The notes: generated by a model not told the origin, from the letters alone. Counted from the stretch's first letter, positions 19,601-30,415 are shown. The stretch is DNA of 64,000 nt from Pseudochrobactrum saccharolyticum (GCF_008801715.1 NZ_VZPG01000006.1:1-64000); one strand, 5' to 3'. Numbers and translations are program-made.

Positions 19601-19957
19601 TCAGCAGTCGCCCTGCTGTGAGCCGTCACGGGCAATCACGCAAACTGCTTCCGGTGAGGATTGCAGCAGGCTTTTGCGCTCAATATAGGCTTTGTCAGTA
19701 TTGCCGCGCTGAATAGAACCGGTGGACATCATATCCACACCGGCAGGAAACAGCGATTGCGCGGTTTGCTTATTGGCTTTCTGGCTCAGCACCGGCACGA
19801 TGACCAGCGTCAATGCGAGAATTGCGGAACCGAACAGCAAAATGCAACGGACAAAGCCGCTTTTGGCAACAGGCATAAAGCCCGATTTTGTCTCTTCATC
19901 ATCTTTAAAAAAGTCTGTCAGAAATTCTGACTGATACTGACTGCGATTGCTGCTCAT
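19601..19957 (-). CDS. Small single-pass membrane protein, unknown function
   Basis: This product of 118 residues has a charged cytoplasmic N terminus (FLTDFFKDDEETKSG), one membrane helix near residues 35-55 (CILLFGSAILALTLVIV) and a periplasmic tail with one cysteine. The ATG at 19957 has GGAG seven bases upstream; an ATG two codons earlier would be too close. It is convergent with the methyltransferase gene with only nine bases between the stops. I do not recognise the family. Confidence 0.7.
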   Translation of the reverse strand: MSSNRSQYQSEFLTDFFKDDEETKSGFMPVAKSGFVRCILLFGSAILALTLVIVPVLSQKANKQTAQSLFPAGVDMMSTGSIQRGNTDKAYIERKSLLQSSPEAVCVIARDGSQQGDC

Positions 19958-20079
19958 CGTCATACTCCGGCGCGATGATCCCACCATGCGGCATGTCAGT
20001 GAATCATCCCTTAACAAAATCGTAAAAACCCGTCTTACGACTAAAAATAACCGGCAATTATCAAGGATGCGCTGGAGGA

Positions 20080-20490
20080 TTACAGGAGATCCATCAGGAA
20101 AGGGATCAGCGGCTCATCGGCAGGCGGCATCGGATAGGAGCGGAGGTCTTTTGGTTTGACCCATTTCAGCGCCTGCCCTTCCATCGAGCGGGCAATGCCC
20201 TCATAGCGCCGGCAGATATAAAGCGGCATCAGCAAATGAAATTTATCGTAAGAATAGCTGGCAAAAGTCAGCGGCGCGAGGCAGGCATGTTTGGTGATAA
20301 TGCCCAGCTCTTCCTGCAATTCGCGGATCAGCGCATCTTCCGGTGTTTCACCGCTTTCAACTTTACCGCCCGGAAACTCCCAAAGACCGGCCAAATTTTT
20401 GCCCTCAGGGCGCTGTGCCAGCAAAATACGGCCGTCCGTATCAATCAGCGCACAGGCTGCCACCAGCACAATCTTTTTGCCCTCAGTCAT
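20080..20490 (-). CDS. mutT: MutT-type (deoxy)nucleoside triphosphate pyrophosphohydrolase
   Basis: MutT removes 8-oxo-dGTP from the nucleotide pool and so prevents A-to-C transversions. The 136-residue protein carries the complete Nudix box, visible as GGKVESGETPEDALIRELQEELG at about residues 38-60 (written here in parts: GGKVESGE and RELQEELG). It starts at the ATG at 20490, one codon inside a TTG. It lies just downstream of argJ and an acetyltransferase gene on the same strand, with ten bases between them, so one operon is likely. Nudix substrates can vary, but the length and place favour MutT. Confidence 0.92.
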   Translation of the reverse strand: MTEGKKIVLVAACALIDTDGRILLAQRPEGKNLAGLWEFPGGKVESGETPEDALIRELQEELGIITKHACLAPLTFASYSYDKFHLLMPLYICRRYEGIARSMEGQALKWVKPKDLRSYPMPPADEPLIPFLMDLL

Positions 20491-20500
20491 CAAATACTAC

Positions 20501-21262
20501 CTATCTGCAATAATAAATATAATCATAGACAGTGGTGAAGCCTAACCCCTGATACAAAGCACGCGCTGCTGCATTCGCGCTTTCCACTTGCAACCAGAAA
20601 AAATGATCGCCGCGGGATAAGGCCTGCGCCATCTCATTCAGAACCAGTGCTTTTGCAAAACCACGCCGTCTGAACGCCTCACCAATACACAAATCCAGCA
20701 GACCGGTATAGCCGTTCTCACTCACACAAAGCAGTGTTGCCGCAGGTTCAGCTCCGGCAAAACCGGCAATGACATATTTCTGCGGCTTGATTGAACGCAG
20801 AACTTCCGCCAGTCCCTCCACCAGCGGCTCAGGACGGTCGTGAAACGCACCGGAAATCCGGCTATAGCCGATCTCCTGCCCGTCACGAAACTGCACAAGC
20901 CGTAACGGCAGACGCGGCTGCGGGGTCTTCAACGCTGCGTTATCACGCAAATCACAGGCCATCACTGATGATGCGCCCGTGGCCGTATAGCCGCGCTTTA
21001 CCAGATAATCGGCCAATGCGGGCGGTGCCAGCGGTGTCAGCCGGAAAACCGGCTGTTTGCCCTGCGCTGTAAACAGCGCTTCACAGGCCTCGGCCCGCTG
21101 CGCCAGATCCGCATCATCAGTCGGGTTCAGCAGATTAACCGAATTGCCGCGTTTTGACGGATAGTAAGGTGTCAGTTGAACAGCCCAGTCCCCGAAATGC
21201 GTGACCTGCAAAGCGGGCCATGCATGAAAACCAAGCTCTTCAAACTGACGAATTTCAGACAT
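20501..21262 (-). CDS. GNAT family N-acetyltransferase
   Basis: This 253-residue protein has a C-terminal GNAT fold with the acetyl-CoA loop seen as CIGEAFRRRGFAKALVLNEM and the late SANAAARALYQGLGF motif. The N-terminal half is a second, degenerate acetyltransferase-like half. Its ATG overlaps the argJ stop codon as TGATG, which implies translational coupling. It may therefore modify an amino-acid-like substrate, but nothing shows which one. The mutT gene follows after ten bases. Confidence 0.88.
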   Translation of the reverse strand: MSEIRQFEELGFHAWPALQVTHFGDWAVQLTPYYPSKRGNSVNLLNPTDDADLAQRAEACEALFTAQGKQPVFRLTPLAPPALADYLVKRGYTATGASSVMACDLRDNAALKTPQPRLPLRLVQFRDGQEIGYSRISGAFHDRPEPLVEGLAEVLRSIKPQKYVIAGFAGAEPAATLLCVSENGYTGLLDLCIGEAFRRRGFAKALVLNEMAQALSRGDHFFWLQVESANAAARALYQGLGFTTVYDYIYYCR

Positions 21263-22503
21263 CACGACCGGTAATCACCGTTAATGGCCACATATTCCTT
21301 GGTCAGATCGCAAGTCCAGACCGTGGCTGTGCCCTCGCCCATACCAAGCTCAACCGTGATGAGAATATCCTCACCCTTCATATAGGCAGAAGCCGCAGCT
21401 TCCGAATAATCAGGATCGCGTTCACCATCGACCGCCACGCGGATATTACCAAAGCTGATGGCGAGACGATCACGGTCAGCCGGTTCACCCGCCTTACCAA
21501 CAGCCATCACCACGCGTCCCCAATTGGCATCTTCACCGGCAGCCGCTGTCTTCACCAATGGCGAATTGGCAATTGACAGACCAATACGCTTGGCAGACAC
21601 ATCAGACACCGCACCTTTCACGGTGATTTCCAGCATTTTGCGTGCGCCTTCGCCATCGCGCACAACCTGCAAAGCCAGATTTTTCAGAAGCTTACGCAAA
21701 GCGCGGTCAAATTCTGCCAGACGGTCATCATCAGCTGATGTTACAACAACAGCGCCGCGTTCGGCGGCTGTGCCGGTCGCAAACAGCATCAGCGTGTCAG
21801 ACGTGGAAGTATCGCTGTCCACAGTCACCGCATTGAAACTGGAATCCACCGCTTTGGACAACAGGCCCTGCAAGACATCAGAGGCAATCGGCGCATCTGT
21901 CACCACAAAAGACAACATGGTCGCCATATCCGGCGCAATCATACCGGCACCTTTGGCGATGCCATTAATCGTCACCGGCACACCGCCAAGCAGCACGGTT
22001 TCCGTTGCCACTTTCGGATAAGTATCGGTGGTCATGATCGCTTTGGCCGCTTCCAGCCAGCCATTATTATCGGCACGCGCATTCATATCACCGAAGAGAT
22101 GCGAAAATTTGCCGGCATCCAGCGGCTCGCCGATCACACCGGTTGAAGCGAGAAAGATTTCATGCGCTTCACAGCCCAGCGCCTCACAGGCAGCTTTGGC
22201 TGTGGCTGTCGTTGTTTCACGACCTTTTTTACCGGTAAAGGCATTGGCATTACCGGAATTGACGATCACCGCTTTGGCTGTTCCGTGTTTCAGGCTCTCG
22301 CGGCAAAAATCCACCGGCGCAGACGGGCATTTGGAGCGGGTGAAAACACCGGCAACAGAAGCAGGCTTATCAAAAACCATCATCAGCACGTCTGTTCGGT
22401 TTTTATATTTAATCCCCGCTTCGGCAGTTGCCATTCGCACACCGGTAATCACCGGCATGGCAGGATAATGTTTTGGTGCAAGCGGAGAAACAGAAGAAGA
22501 CAT
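21262..22503 (-). CDS. argJ: Bifunctional glutamate N-acetyltransferase/ornithine acetyltransferase
   Basis: ArgJ moves the acetyl group from N-acetylornithine to glutamate, recycling it in arginine synthesis. The 413-residue precursor has the normal length and the autocleavage site [16 protein letters not shown], in which the Thr of ATML becomes the N-terminal nucleophile of the beta chain. Other conserved blocks are [13 protein letters not shown] and [16 protein letters not shown]. The ATG at 22503 is clear. The gene heads an argJ-acetyltransferase-mutT operon and lies downstream of a parvulin gene on the same strand, an order conserved in Brucellaceae. Confidence 0.97.
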   Translation of the reverse strand: MSSSVSPLAPKHYPAMPVITGVRMATAEAGIKYKNRTDVLMMVFDKPASVAGVFTRSKCPSAPVDFCRESLKHGTAKAVIVNSGNANAFTGKKGRETTTATAKAACEALGCEAHEIFLASTGVIGEPLDAGKFSHLFGDMNARADNNGWLEAAKAIMTTDTYPKVATETVLLGGVPVTINGIAKGAGMIAPDMATMLSFVVTDAPIASDVLQGLLSKAVDSSFNAVTVDSDTSTSDTLMLFATGTAAERGAVVVTSADDDRLAEFDRALRKLLKNLALQVVRDGEGARKMLEITVKGAVSDVSAKRIGLSIANSPLVKTAAAGEDANWGRVVMAVGKAGEPADRDRLAISFGNIRVAVDGERDPDYSEAAASAYMKGEDILITVELGMGEGTATVWTCDLTKEYVAINGDYRS

Positions 22504-22699
22504 GCGTGCCTCGAGAATAAAAGCATTACCGACAAAACTGAAAATAGTTTTGCGTCATGGTCATGCGGCTAAATACCAATGAATTTTAACCGAAATAAAA
22601 CAGCTCGTATCCTGAGTGCCTTTCAGATGCTGTCGGCACATCAAATCACCCGCCATTTCACCTCAGGTTGAGGCCAATAAATGACGGATAGGCATAAAA

Positions 22700-22745
22700 T
22701 GCAATCACCTGCCCGAAATAATCAGCGCAGGTGATCATTTTTATC
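22700..22745 (-). terminator. Possible terminator after the parvulin gene
   Basis: A perfect 9-bp inverted repeat ATCACCTGC/GCAGGTGAT (22704-22712 and 22727-22735) has T-rich sequence on both sides. It lies about 60 bases beyond the parvulin stop codon on the minus strand, separating it from argJ. Confidence 0.5.
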
Positions 22746-22799
22746 AAAATTCGCCTTAAACTTACCAGATTGGCAATCACATCAAAGCAAAATGTAAGC

Positions 22800-23726
22800 T
22801 TATTGAGCGGCTTTCGCAGCTGCATCCTGTGCGTCGGCAGCTTCTTTCATCGCTTTGGCAACAGCTTCGTCTTCATAAGTGATTTTCGAACCGTCACGCA
22901 GCTTCTTGACCATTTCGATATATTTTTCACGAATGACGATCGAGCGAACCTGATCTTTCACTTCATCAAATGCAGGCGGCTGCTGCTGGCGCTTATCTTC
23001 CAGCTTGATGATGTGATAGCCGAACTGCGACTTCACAGGCTCTTTGGTATAGCTGCCGACTTCCAGTGCAAAGGCAGCTTTTTCGAATTCAGGCACCATC
23101 ATGCCTTCGCCGAAATAGCCCAGATCACCGCCCTGTGCGGCAGAACCATCGGTTGAGCTTTCTTTTGCCAGATCTTCAAACTTGGCACCGCCTTCAAGCT
23201 TCTTAATGATTGCTTTGGCTTCGTCTTCAGTTTTTACGAGAATATGACGCGCACGAACTTCGTTCTTCGCAGGCATTGCCGCGATTTCCTTGTCATAACG
23301 GGCACGTACATCTGCATCGGAGATCTTGTCTACGATTGCAGTCTGGAAATATTCATTATGCAGCGCGCGGTCTTTCAGAAACTCGATGCGCTGTTTGAAA
23401 TCTGCACTGTCGTCGAGTTTTTCAGTTTTCGCGGCAGCGGCCAGAACTTTGATATCAACCAGAGCAGCCAGTGCAGCAAGACGGCGCTGATCATCCGGCA
23501 AACGGGAGAACTGCGGATCCAGATCGCTCGAAGCCTGATCAACTTCGCCCTGTGTCAGCTTAACGCCGTTTACAGTGGCAAGCACTTTGTTCGGATCGGC
23601 TTTTTCAGCCGGTTTTGCTGCAGTTTCAGTCTTTGCAGCGGTGCCTTGCGCATAGGCAGAGCCTGCAGCAGTGGTCAAAAGCAGACCGGCTGCAAGCTGA
23701 ATCAGGACTTTACGGGTACGGGTCAT
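22800..23726 (-). CDS. Exported parvulin-type peptidyl-prolyl cis-trans isomerase
   Basis: This 308-residue protein helps outer-membrane and periplasmic proteins fold. It has a signal peptide ending near GSAYAQG, an N-terminal SurA-like chaperone part and a parvulin domain (about 150-250), recognisable by VRARHILVKTEDEA and GGDLGYFGEGMMVPEFEKAAF. The C-terminal tail is Ala/Lys-rich and charged. It is divergent from secA and upstream of argJ, which matches other Brucellaceae. The ATG at 23726 starts a good signal sequence. Confidence 0.95.
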   Translation of the reverse strand: MTRTRKVLIQLAAGLLLTTAAGSAYAQGTAAKTETAAKPAEKADPNKVLATVNGVKLTQGEVDQASSDLDPQFSRLPDDQRRLAALAALVDIKVLAAAAKTEKLDDSADFKQRIEFLKDRALHNEYFQTAIVDKISDADVRARYDKEIAAMPAKNEVRARHILVKTEDEAKAIIKKLEGGAKFEDLAKESSTDGSAAQGGDLGYFGEGMMVPEFEKAAFALEVGSYTKEPVKSQFGYHIIKLEDKRQQQPPAFDEVKDQVRSIVIREKYIEMVKKLRDGSKITYEDEAVAKAMKEAADAQDAAAKAAQ

Positions 23727-24119
23727 CAGTGATTTCTCCTTCGGGGACGAAGTACCGTCCCAAGAATAAGGCAGAATTTTGCTGCTTCGCTCTCATTCGG
23801 ATAAAGCAGAATAGTTTTTAGGCGATATGGCAATTTTCTGCACAATATATATATTTCAGCAGTAATAGTCCCTTTTGTTATGCGCATATAATCGCATTGC
23901 TCGGGACTATGACTGTTGTCAAATCATTGACATCGCCGCACTCCCCTCTTATCTGTCCATCGGCTTTGCGTCCAGAGAGCTGCCAGAGAGAAATTGCGCG
24001 AAATGTCTTTTCGACAGCGTGTTTTCTTGCCATAAGTCTCGCATAAACAAATAAAGCCGATGACAGAGCGCCGCGCAGGCGGCGACACACTTGGCTGAAG
24101 ATTTAAGAAAGGACCAGCG
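23727..24119. other. Intergenic region between the parvulin gene and secA
   Basis: This 390-base region separates two divergent genes and must hold both promoters. A short minus-strand frame at 23878-24090 has no ribosome site or protein-like composition. No conserved hexamer pair, operator or hairpin stands out to me. Confidence 0.4.
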
Positions 24120-26840
24120 ATGGTCAGCTTTGGCGGTCTCGCCCGTATGATTTTCGGCTCATCCAATGAGCGTCGCATCAAAGGCCTTCGTCCTCGCGCA
24201 GCAGAAATTACCGCGCTTGAGAAACAATATGAAGGCTTAAGCGATGCTGAGCTTCAGGCTAAGACCGATGAATTCCGTGCCCAGCTTAGCAGCGGCAAAA
24301 CACTGGATAACATTCTGCCTCATGCTTTCGCCACGGTGCGTGAAGCGGCGAAACGCACACTTGGTATGCGCCCGTTTGATGTGCAGCTGATCGGCGGCAT
24401 GGTGCTGCATGACCGCTCCATCGCGGAAATGCGCACCGGTGAAGGTAAAACCCTGATGGCAACCCTGCCGGTTTACCTCAATGCGCTTGAAGGTAAAGGC
24501 GTGCATGTCGTGACAGTCAACGACTATCTCGCCACCCGCGATGCGCAGACCATGGGTGTGCTTTACAACTTCCTCGGTCTGACTGTCGGCGTGATTGCTC
24601 ACGGCCTTGATGACGATCAGCGTCGCGAGGCCTATGCCTGCGATATTACCTACGCAACCAATAACGAACTCGGCTTCGATTATCTGCGTGATAATATGAA
24701 ATATGAGCGCGCCCAGATGGTGCAGCGCGAACATAACTACGCCATCGTCGACGAAGTTGATTCGATCCTGATCGACGAAGCCCGTACCCCGCTGATTATT
24801 TCCGGCCCGCTGGAAGACCGCTCAGACTTCTATTCACTGATCGACACTTTCATTCCGCAGTTGCAAGCGGAAGATTACGAAGTTGACGAGAAGCAGAAGA
24901 CTGCGATCTTCACCGAAGTCGGTACAGAAAAGATCGAAAGACTGCTGGAAGCTGCAGGCCACCTGAAGGGCGAAAGCCTTTACGATGTTGAGAATGTGGC
25001 TGTTGTTCACCACCTCAACAACGCCCTGCGCGCCCATAAGCTGTTCCAGCTCGACAAGGACTATATCGTCCGTAATGACGAACTGGTCATCATCGACGAA
25101 TTTACCGGTCGTATGATGCCGGGCCGCCGTTATTCCGAAGGCCTGCATCAGGCACTGGAAGCCAAAGAAAAAGTAACGATTCAGCCGGAAAACCAGACAC
25201 TGGCTTCGATCACCTTCCAGAACTATTTCCGTATGTATAAAAAACTGGCCGGTATGACCGGTACAGCGGCAACGGAAGCGGAAGAATTCGGCAATATTTA
25301 CGGCCTTGATGTTGCAACCATCCCGACCAATCTGCCGGTTGCCCGTATTGATGCCGATGATGAAGTTTACCGTACGGTTGATGAAAAATATAAAGCCATC
25401 ATCCGCGATATTCGTGAATCCCACGAAAAAGGCCAGCCGGTTCTGGTTGGTACAACTTCCATCGAAAAATCCGAAATTCTGGCTGAACGTCTGAAAAAAG
25501 ACGGAGTGAAGAATATTCAGGTTCTGAATGCCCGTTATCACGAGCAGGAAGCCTATATTGTTGCACAGGCCGGTGTTCCGGGCGCGATCACCATTGCGAC
25601 CAATATGGCCGGTCGCGGTACCGATATTCAGCTCGGCGGCAATCTGGAAATGCGCGTGAAGGTGGAACTGGCGGATGTACCTGCCGGTCCTGAGCGCGAT
25701 GCCAAGATTCAGGAAATCAAAGCGGATATCGCTCAGAAGAAAGAACAGGCACTGGCTGCCGGCGGTCTTTATGTTCTGGCGACAGAGCGTCACGAAAGCC
25801 GTCGTATCGACAACCAGCTGCGTGGCCGTTCCGGCCGTCAGGGCGATCCGGGCAAGTCGAAATTCTTCCTGTCCCTGCAGGACGATCTGATGCGCATTTT
25901 CGGCTCTGACCGTATGGACAGCATGCTGCAGAAGCTCGGTCTTAAAGAAGACGAAGCCATTGTGCATCCATGGATCAACAAAGCGCTGGAAAAGGCTCAG
26001 AAAAAAGTCGAAGCCCGCAACTTTGAAATCCGCAAAAACCTGCTCAAATATGATGATGTGATGAATGATCAGCGTAAGGTGATCTTCGAACAGCGTCTGG
26101 AAATGATGGATGCAGAAGATCTGACCGAAACGGTCGATGAAATGCGCCATGAAGTGATCGAGGATATGGTGCGTGCCCATATTCCTGAAAATGCCTATGC
26201 CGAACAATGGCGTGTGCCGGAGTTGAAGGAAGAGGTACTCAAAGTCCTCAATCTCGACCTGCCGGTGGATGCATGGGCGGCAGAAGAAGGTATTGCTGAA
26301 GAGCAGATCGAAGAGCGTATCAAGGAAGCTGCGGATAAGGCTGCTGCGGACCGTGCAGAGCGCTTCGGCCCGCAGATCATGGCCTATGTGCAGAAATCCG
26401 TTATCCTGCAGTCTCTGGACAATCTGTGGCGCGAGCATCTGGTCAATCTTGACCATCTGCGTTCCGTTGTCGGTTTCCGCGGCTATGCCCAGCGCGATCC
26501 TTTGAACGAATATAAGACCGAAGGTTTTGAACTGTTTCAGGCCATGCTGTCCAACCTGCGTGAAGTTGTGACATCGCAGCTGATGCGTGTGGAAATCATG
26601 CGTGAAGAACCGCAGCCGGAACTGCCTGAAATGCATGGCCACCATATTGACGGCACCACAGGTGAAGATGATTTCGGCGAAGGTTCTGAAGGCCCGCGTC
26701 TGGCAGACAGCGACCGCTTTGTTGATCCGACAGACCGTGATCCGGCTGATCCGTCGACATGGGGTCGTGTTGCCCGTAACGAAGCCTGCCCTTGCGGCTC
26801 CGGCAAGAAGTTCAAACATTGCCACGGCGCATTCGTTTAA
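24120..26840 (+). CDS. secA: Preprotein translocase ATPase SecA
   Basis: SecA drives preproteins through SecYEG by ATP hydrolysis at the inner membrane. The 906-residue protein has the normal length. Walker A is seen in [17 protein letters not shown] near residue 105, the DEAD-like box in [14 protein letters not shown] near 210, motif [11 protein letters not shown] near 500, and [21 protein letters not shown] in parts further on. The C terminus carries the SEC-C zinc motif [14 protein letters not shown], which binds SecB. AAAGGA precedes the ATG. The gene is followed by its own terminator. Confidence 0.98.
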   Translation: MVSFGGLARMIFGSSNERRIKGLRPRAAEITALEKQYEGLSDAELQAKTDEFRAQLSSGKTLDNILPHAFATVREAAKRTLGMRPFDVQLIGGMVLHDRSIAEMRTGEGKTLMATLPVYLNALEGKGVHVVTVNDYLATRDAQTMGVLYNFLGLTVGVIAHGLDDDQRREAYACDITYATNNELGFDYLRDNMKYERAQMVQREHNYAIVDEVDSILIDEARTPLIISGPLEDRSDFYSLIDTFIPQLQAEDYEVDEKQKTAIFTEVGTEKIERLLEAAGHLKGESLYDVENVAVVHHLNNALRAHKLFQLDKDYIVRNDELVIIDEFTGRMMPGRRYSEGLHQALEAKEKVTIQPENQTLASITFQNYFRMYKKLAGMTGTAATEAEEFGNIYGLDVATIPTNLPVARIDADDEVYRTVDEKYKAIIRDIRESHEKGQPVLVGTTSIEKSEILAERLKKDGVKNIQVLNARYHEQEAYIVAQAGVPGAITIATNMAGRGTDIQLGGNLEMRVKVELADVPAGPERDAKIQEIKADIAQKKEQALAAGGLYVLATERHESRRIDNQLRGRSGRQGDPGKSKFFLSLQDDLMRIFGSDRMDSMLQKLGLKEDEAIVHPWINKALEKAQKKVEARNFEIRKNLLKYDDVMNDQRKVIFEQRLEMMDAEDLTETVDEMRHEVIEDMVRAHIPENAYAEQWRVPELKEEVLKVLNLDLPVDAWAAEEGIAEEQIEERIKEAADKAAADRAERFGPQIMAYVQKSVILQSLDNLWREHLVNLDHLRSVVGFRGYAQRDPLNEYKTEGFELFQAMLSNLREVVTSQLMRVEIMREEPQPELPEMHGHHIDGTTGEDDFGEGSEGPRLADSDRFVDPTDRDPADPSTWGRVARNEACPCGSGKKFKHCHGAFV

Positions 26841-26856
26841 ACGATAAGACCACTGA

Positions 26857-26896
26857 ATAAAAACACCGTCTGTCTTCGCAGGCGGTGTTTTCTTTT
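26857..26896 (+). terminator. Intrinsic terminator of secA
   Basis: The stem AAAACACCG-TCTG/CAGG-CGGTGTTTT is followed by CTTTTG on the plus strand and lies about 20 bases past the secA stop codon. Confidence 0.8.
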
Positions 26897-26931
26897 GTGG
26901 TAAGCACATAGACTGACTTTTAAACTATTCT

Positions 26932-28389
26932 GTGCAACAACAGCTGCATATCAAAGTTTTTCCGAGAGACGCATTGCCTGCAAAATTTCAGATCACATCA
27001 CTGGCTGAAAGATTCCTGCCTGCAAAACGGGCAGAACAGTTGCGTCCTTTTTTGCAGCGGGTAGACGGCTTGTTCTCCGGTGAGGATGAGCAGGCTCAGG
27101 CCAAACGCTCTTCGCTGATTGCTTTTGCAATTCGTATTGCCGGTGCGGCTCTGGCACTACTCAGTCAGGTTGTGCTGGCCCGTCTGATGGGCAGTTTTGA
27201 ATTCGGTATTTATGTCCTTGTCTGGACGGTTACGCTTATTCTCGGCGACCTCGCCTGTTTCGGGTTCCACACCACGATTATCCGCTATGTTCCGCAATAT
27301 TTGCAGAAAAATCAAACAGATGATGCACGCGGTATTCTGCGCACCGGCCCCGTTTTCGCGCTCATCAGCGCAAGCATCATTACCCTGATTGCAATTGTTC
27401 TTCTCAATAGTCTGAGTGCGCAATTTGCGCCCTATTACTGGCCTGCTTTCCTTATCGGCATTCTTTGTATTCCGGCGATTGCGCTCGGCAATATTTATGA
27501 CGGCACAGCACGCTCACAGGGCTGGATTCTGGCAGCACTCAGCCCCGGCTATATTCTCCGCCCGCTGATGATGTTGCTGATCTTCATCTTGCTGCTGCTG
27601 ACAGGATGGCAGCCACAAGCCACCACAGCACTTATCGCAGCCTTTTCCGGCACTGCGCTGACCGTCATCAGCCAACAACTATTCCTGCGCAAACGCATTG
27701 CAACAGTTCTGCCAAAAGGTGCGGGAACCTATCATTTACGGGAATGGATACGGGTATCCCTGCCGATATTCCTCATTGAAGGTTTCTTCTTCCTGCTCAT
27801 CAATATTGATGTGCTGATGGTCGGCCGCATGATGGAACCGGACAGTGTAGCGCTGTATTTTGCGGTCACCAAAGTGCTGGCACTGGCACATTTCGTCTAT
27901 TTTGCCGTCAAATCCAGTGTGGCACAGCGCTATTCCCAGCTGCTGCATGGCGGCGACAGACAGGCCTTCAACGATTTCGCCCGCAACTCCGCCCGCTGGA
28001 CATTCTGGCCGTCTTTATTGCTCGGTATTCTGTTGCTGGCCGCCGGCTGGCCTTTGCTGGCATTGTTCGGCCATGAATTCACCAAAGGCTATCCGCTGCT
28101 GTTCATCCTGATTTTCGGGGTGATTGCGCGTGCCAGTGTCGGCCCTTGCGAAAGCCTGCTCTCCATGTCCGGCAATCAGAATATCTGCGCGCTGCTCTAT
28201 GCGCTGGCACTGATCGTCAATATCGCGCTGAACATTACCCTGATCCCGCTTCTGGGCTTGAGTGGCGCAGCAATTGCCACGGTCTGCGCTATGGCCACAG
28301 AAGCAGCCACCCTCTCCTTTGTGGTTTATAAACGTCTGGGTATCACAATGTTTGTGTTTGCCCCTTCAGCCCGCCGTGCCGGAGATTAA
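26932..28389 (+). CDS. Polysaccharide flippase (Wzx/MOP superfamily)
   Basis: This 485-residue integral membrane protein has about 12-14 hydrophobic helices and the pattern of the oligosaccharide flippase family, which moves lipid-linked sugars across the inner membrane. Cytoplasmic N-terminal residues 1-60 are charged, and the first helix lies near FAIRIAGAALALLSQVVLARLMG. The start is uncertain: the frame opens with a GTG at 26932 without a clear ribosome site. The next gene begins two bases after the stop, so both are cotranscribed. No glycosyltransferase cluster surrounds it, so the glycan is unknown. Confidence 0.82.
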   Translation: MQQQLHIKVFPRDALPAKFQITSLAERFLPAKRAEQLRPFLQRVDGLFSGEDEQAQAKRSSLIAFAIRIAGAALALLSQVVLARLMGSFEFGIYVLVWTVTLILGDLACFGFHTTIIRYVPQYLQKNQTDDARGILRTGPVFALISASIITLIAIVLLNSLSAQFAPYYWPAFLIGILCIPAIALGNIYDGTARSQGWILAALSPGYILRPLMMLLIFILLLLTGWQPQATTALIAAFSGTALTVISQQLFLRKRIATVLPKGAGTYHLREWIRVSLPIFLIEGFFFLLINIDVLMVGRMMEPDSVALYFAVTKVLALAHFVYFAVKSSVAQRYSQLLHGGDRQAFNDFARNSARWTFWPSLLLGILLLAAGWPLLALFGHEFTKGYPLLFILIFGVIARASVGPCESLLSMSGNQNICALLYALALIVNIALNITLIPLLGLSGAAIATVCAMATEAATLSFVVYKRLGITMFVFAPSARRAGD

Positions 28390-28391
28390 TC

Positions 28392-29513
28392 ATGATGCAA
28401 ATCTTGCAGAAAGCTGAAGCTCTTGAGCATCTGAAAAATTTGCAGATCCCATCTGTTGCAGAAGCAAATATTTTCAATCATCCGGATTTTTTGCATCCAG
28501 CACTTGCGCATTTCGCATCCGATGATTGCGCATTACTCCTTACCGATGGTCCTGAAACCGCATTTCTGATGCCCTTTCAGATAACCCGTGCCGGACTTGG
28601 TTTTAAAAAGTCACTTTGCGGCTGGAGCAATATCTATGCCACGCAAGGCACACCATTAATCGCTGCAGGCAATCCGACACACACTCTGGAAACTGCGCTG
28701 GCTGTATTACAGCAACCGGAGCGCGGGTTACCGGATACGCTCATTCTGCCGGATATCAATCTCGAAGCCCCTGTTGCAATTGCGATCAAAGAACTGGCAC
28801 AGCGCAAAAATCTGCCTTTTCACATTACGCGACAGGAAGAGCGTCCGGTTTTGTCTAATGGCAGTGATGCAGAAACCTATCTAACCAATGCAATCGGCAA
28901 AAATCATCGTCGTGAATATCGCCGCCTGTGGCGCAGACTGTCCGAAACAGGCAGTCTGGAGTACCGCATTATTACAGGTAAAACGGCGATCAAAAATGCA
29001 TTCAATGACTTTCTGTCACTGGAAGCTGCGGGCTGGAAAGGCACACGCGGCACGGCTTTTCTGAGCAAACAGGCTGATGCGGATTTTGCCCGTAAAACTG
29101 TCCGCGCCTTGACCGAGCGTGATCTGGTACGCATTCACACCCTGACACTGGATGACAGGCTCATTGCCAGCCTTGTGGTCTTTGTGCAGGGGGATCAGGC
29201 ATGGACGTGGAAAACCGCCTATGACGAAGCTCTGCGCGCCTACTCCCCCGGTGTGTTGCTGATGATTGAAGTATTGAAAAACCATCTCGAAAATCCGGCA
29301 TTGCGCATCACCGATTCCTGCGCCATTCCCGATCATCCGGTTATGTCGCGCCTGTTTCATGAGCGCGAGAGTTTCGGCACGATCATTCTTGGCCTGAGCG
29401 CCCAAAGCCAGCAGAGCGTGTATAAAATAGCCCGCCAGCTCAACCGCTATGACCGCCTGCGCTCAGCATTACGCCACATCAAATCCCGCCTGCAAAAACG
29501 GCTGAAACGCTAA
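28392..29513 (+). CDS. GNAT-fold acyltransferase (acetyltransferase_6, CelD/BioF2-like)
   Basis: This 373-residue cytosolic protein has the GNAT_6 pattern of two tandem halves. The C-terminal half contains FLSLEAAGWKGTRGTAFL and the tail VQGDQAWTWKTAYDEALRAYSPGVLL, which resembles proteins annotated as acetyltransferases of polysaccharide synthesis. It follows the flippase by two bases, so it may modify the same glycan or its lipid carrier. Two ATGs in tandem begin the frame. Substrate and reaction are inferred from fold and neighbour only. Confidence 0.8.
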   Translation: MMQILQKAEALEHLKNLQIPSVAEANIFNHPDFLHPALAHFASDDCALLLTDGPETAFLMPFQITRAGLGFKKSLCGWSNIYATQGTPLIAAGNPTHTLETALAVLQQPERGLPDTLILPDINLEAPVAIAIKELAQRKNLPFHITRQEERPVLSNGSDAETYLTNAIGKNHRREYRRLWRRLSETGSLEYRIITGKTAIKNAFNDFLSLEAAGWKGTRGTAFLSKQADADFARKTVRALTERDLVRIHTLTLDDRLIASLVVFVQGDQAWTWKTAYDEALRAYSPGVLLMIEVLKNHLENPALRITDSCAIPDHPVMSRLFHERESFGTIILGLSAQSQQSVYKIARQLNRYDRLRSALRHIKSRLQKRLKR

Positions 29514-29516
29514 ACG

Positions 29517-30374
29517 TCAAATTTTACGCGTCTGTACACGCTGCCCGAGCCAGACGCTGAACAGCACAATCGCCATACCTGTGATTTGCAACAAGTTCAG
29601 CTGCTGCCCCAGCAGCCCCCAGCCAAGGATCACAGCGGTCAGCGGGCTTAAAAAACCGAGTGAAGCAGCGACAGATGATTCCAGCCGTGCCAATCCGCGA
29701 AACCACAAAAGATAGGTGACAGCACCGCCGATCAGGCCGAGATAAATCAGTCCGAGCCAGTTTGTCAGTGTCAGTACCGGCAAAGCCGGTTCCAGCGACA
29801 AGGCCACCGGTACCAGCAACAAACCACCGGCCGTCAACTGCCATGCGGTAAAGGTGAGCGGAGAGACCGGCGGCTGCCAGTAGCGGCTCAGAACCGTGCC
29901 CGCAGCCATCGAAAATGCACCGGCCAGCGCCGCAATGATCCCTGTCTGATCCAGAGCACTGTCAGGCTTCAGCACCAGCAATGCCACACCGACAATCCCT
30001 GCCAGAGCAGCAGCAACCGCAACAATGCGCAATCTTGTTCCCAGTACCATACGCGCCAGAAACACGACTATCAGCGGCTGCACAGCCCCCACGGTGGCTG
30101 CAACACCACCGGGCAAGCGATAGGCAGCGACAAACAACATTGCCCAGAAGAATGAAAAATTCAGCGCACCAAGGATAAACACACGCAGCCACCAGATACC
30201 CTGCGGCAATTGGCGGACAAGCAACAAGAGTACCAGCCCTGCAGGCAGAGCACGCAGCATCGCGACTGTCATCGGATAACCGGCAGGCAGCATTTGCGTG
30301 GTGACAATATAGGTACTGCCCCAGATCGCCGGTGCCAATGCTGTCAGCAGCAAATCCGTGCGTGTCGATGTCAT
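29517..30374 (-). CDS. EamA family (DMT) transporter
   Basis: This 285-residue inner-membrane protein has ten hydrophobic helices in two EamA repeats (about 5-135 and 145-280), the standard build of drug/metabolite exporters of the RhtA/YdcZ type. The first helix contains the typical LAPAIWGSTYIVT. GGAG lies eight bases before the ATG at 30374. It is divergent from a LysR-type gene with a short palindrome between, so that regulator probably controls it. The exported compound cannot be told. Confidence 0.9.
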   Translation of the reverse strand: MTSTRTDLLLTALAPAIWGSTYIVTTQMLPAGYPMTVAMLRALPAGLVLLLLVRQLPQGIWWLRVFILGALNFSFFWAMLFVAAYRLPGGVAATVGAVQPLIVVFLARMVLGTRLRIVAVAAALAGIVGVALLVLKPDSALDQTGIIAALAGAFSMAAGTVLSRYWQPPVSPLTFTAWQLTAGGLLLVPVALSLEPALPVLTLTNWLGLIYLGLIGGAVTYLLWFRGLARLESSVAASLGFLSPLTAVILGWGLLGQQLNLLQITGMAIVLFSVWLGQRVQTRKI

Positions 30375-30415
30375 ATACAGTCTCCATAAGTTCTCATATG
30401 CCGGTACAGCGCACC

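Noticed and set aside
24834-26909. Minus-strand open frame of 691 codons opposite secA
   Set aside because: It lies wholly in the shadow of secA, has a His/Phe/Gln-rich composition typical of antisense frames, and no ribosome site.
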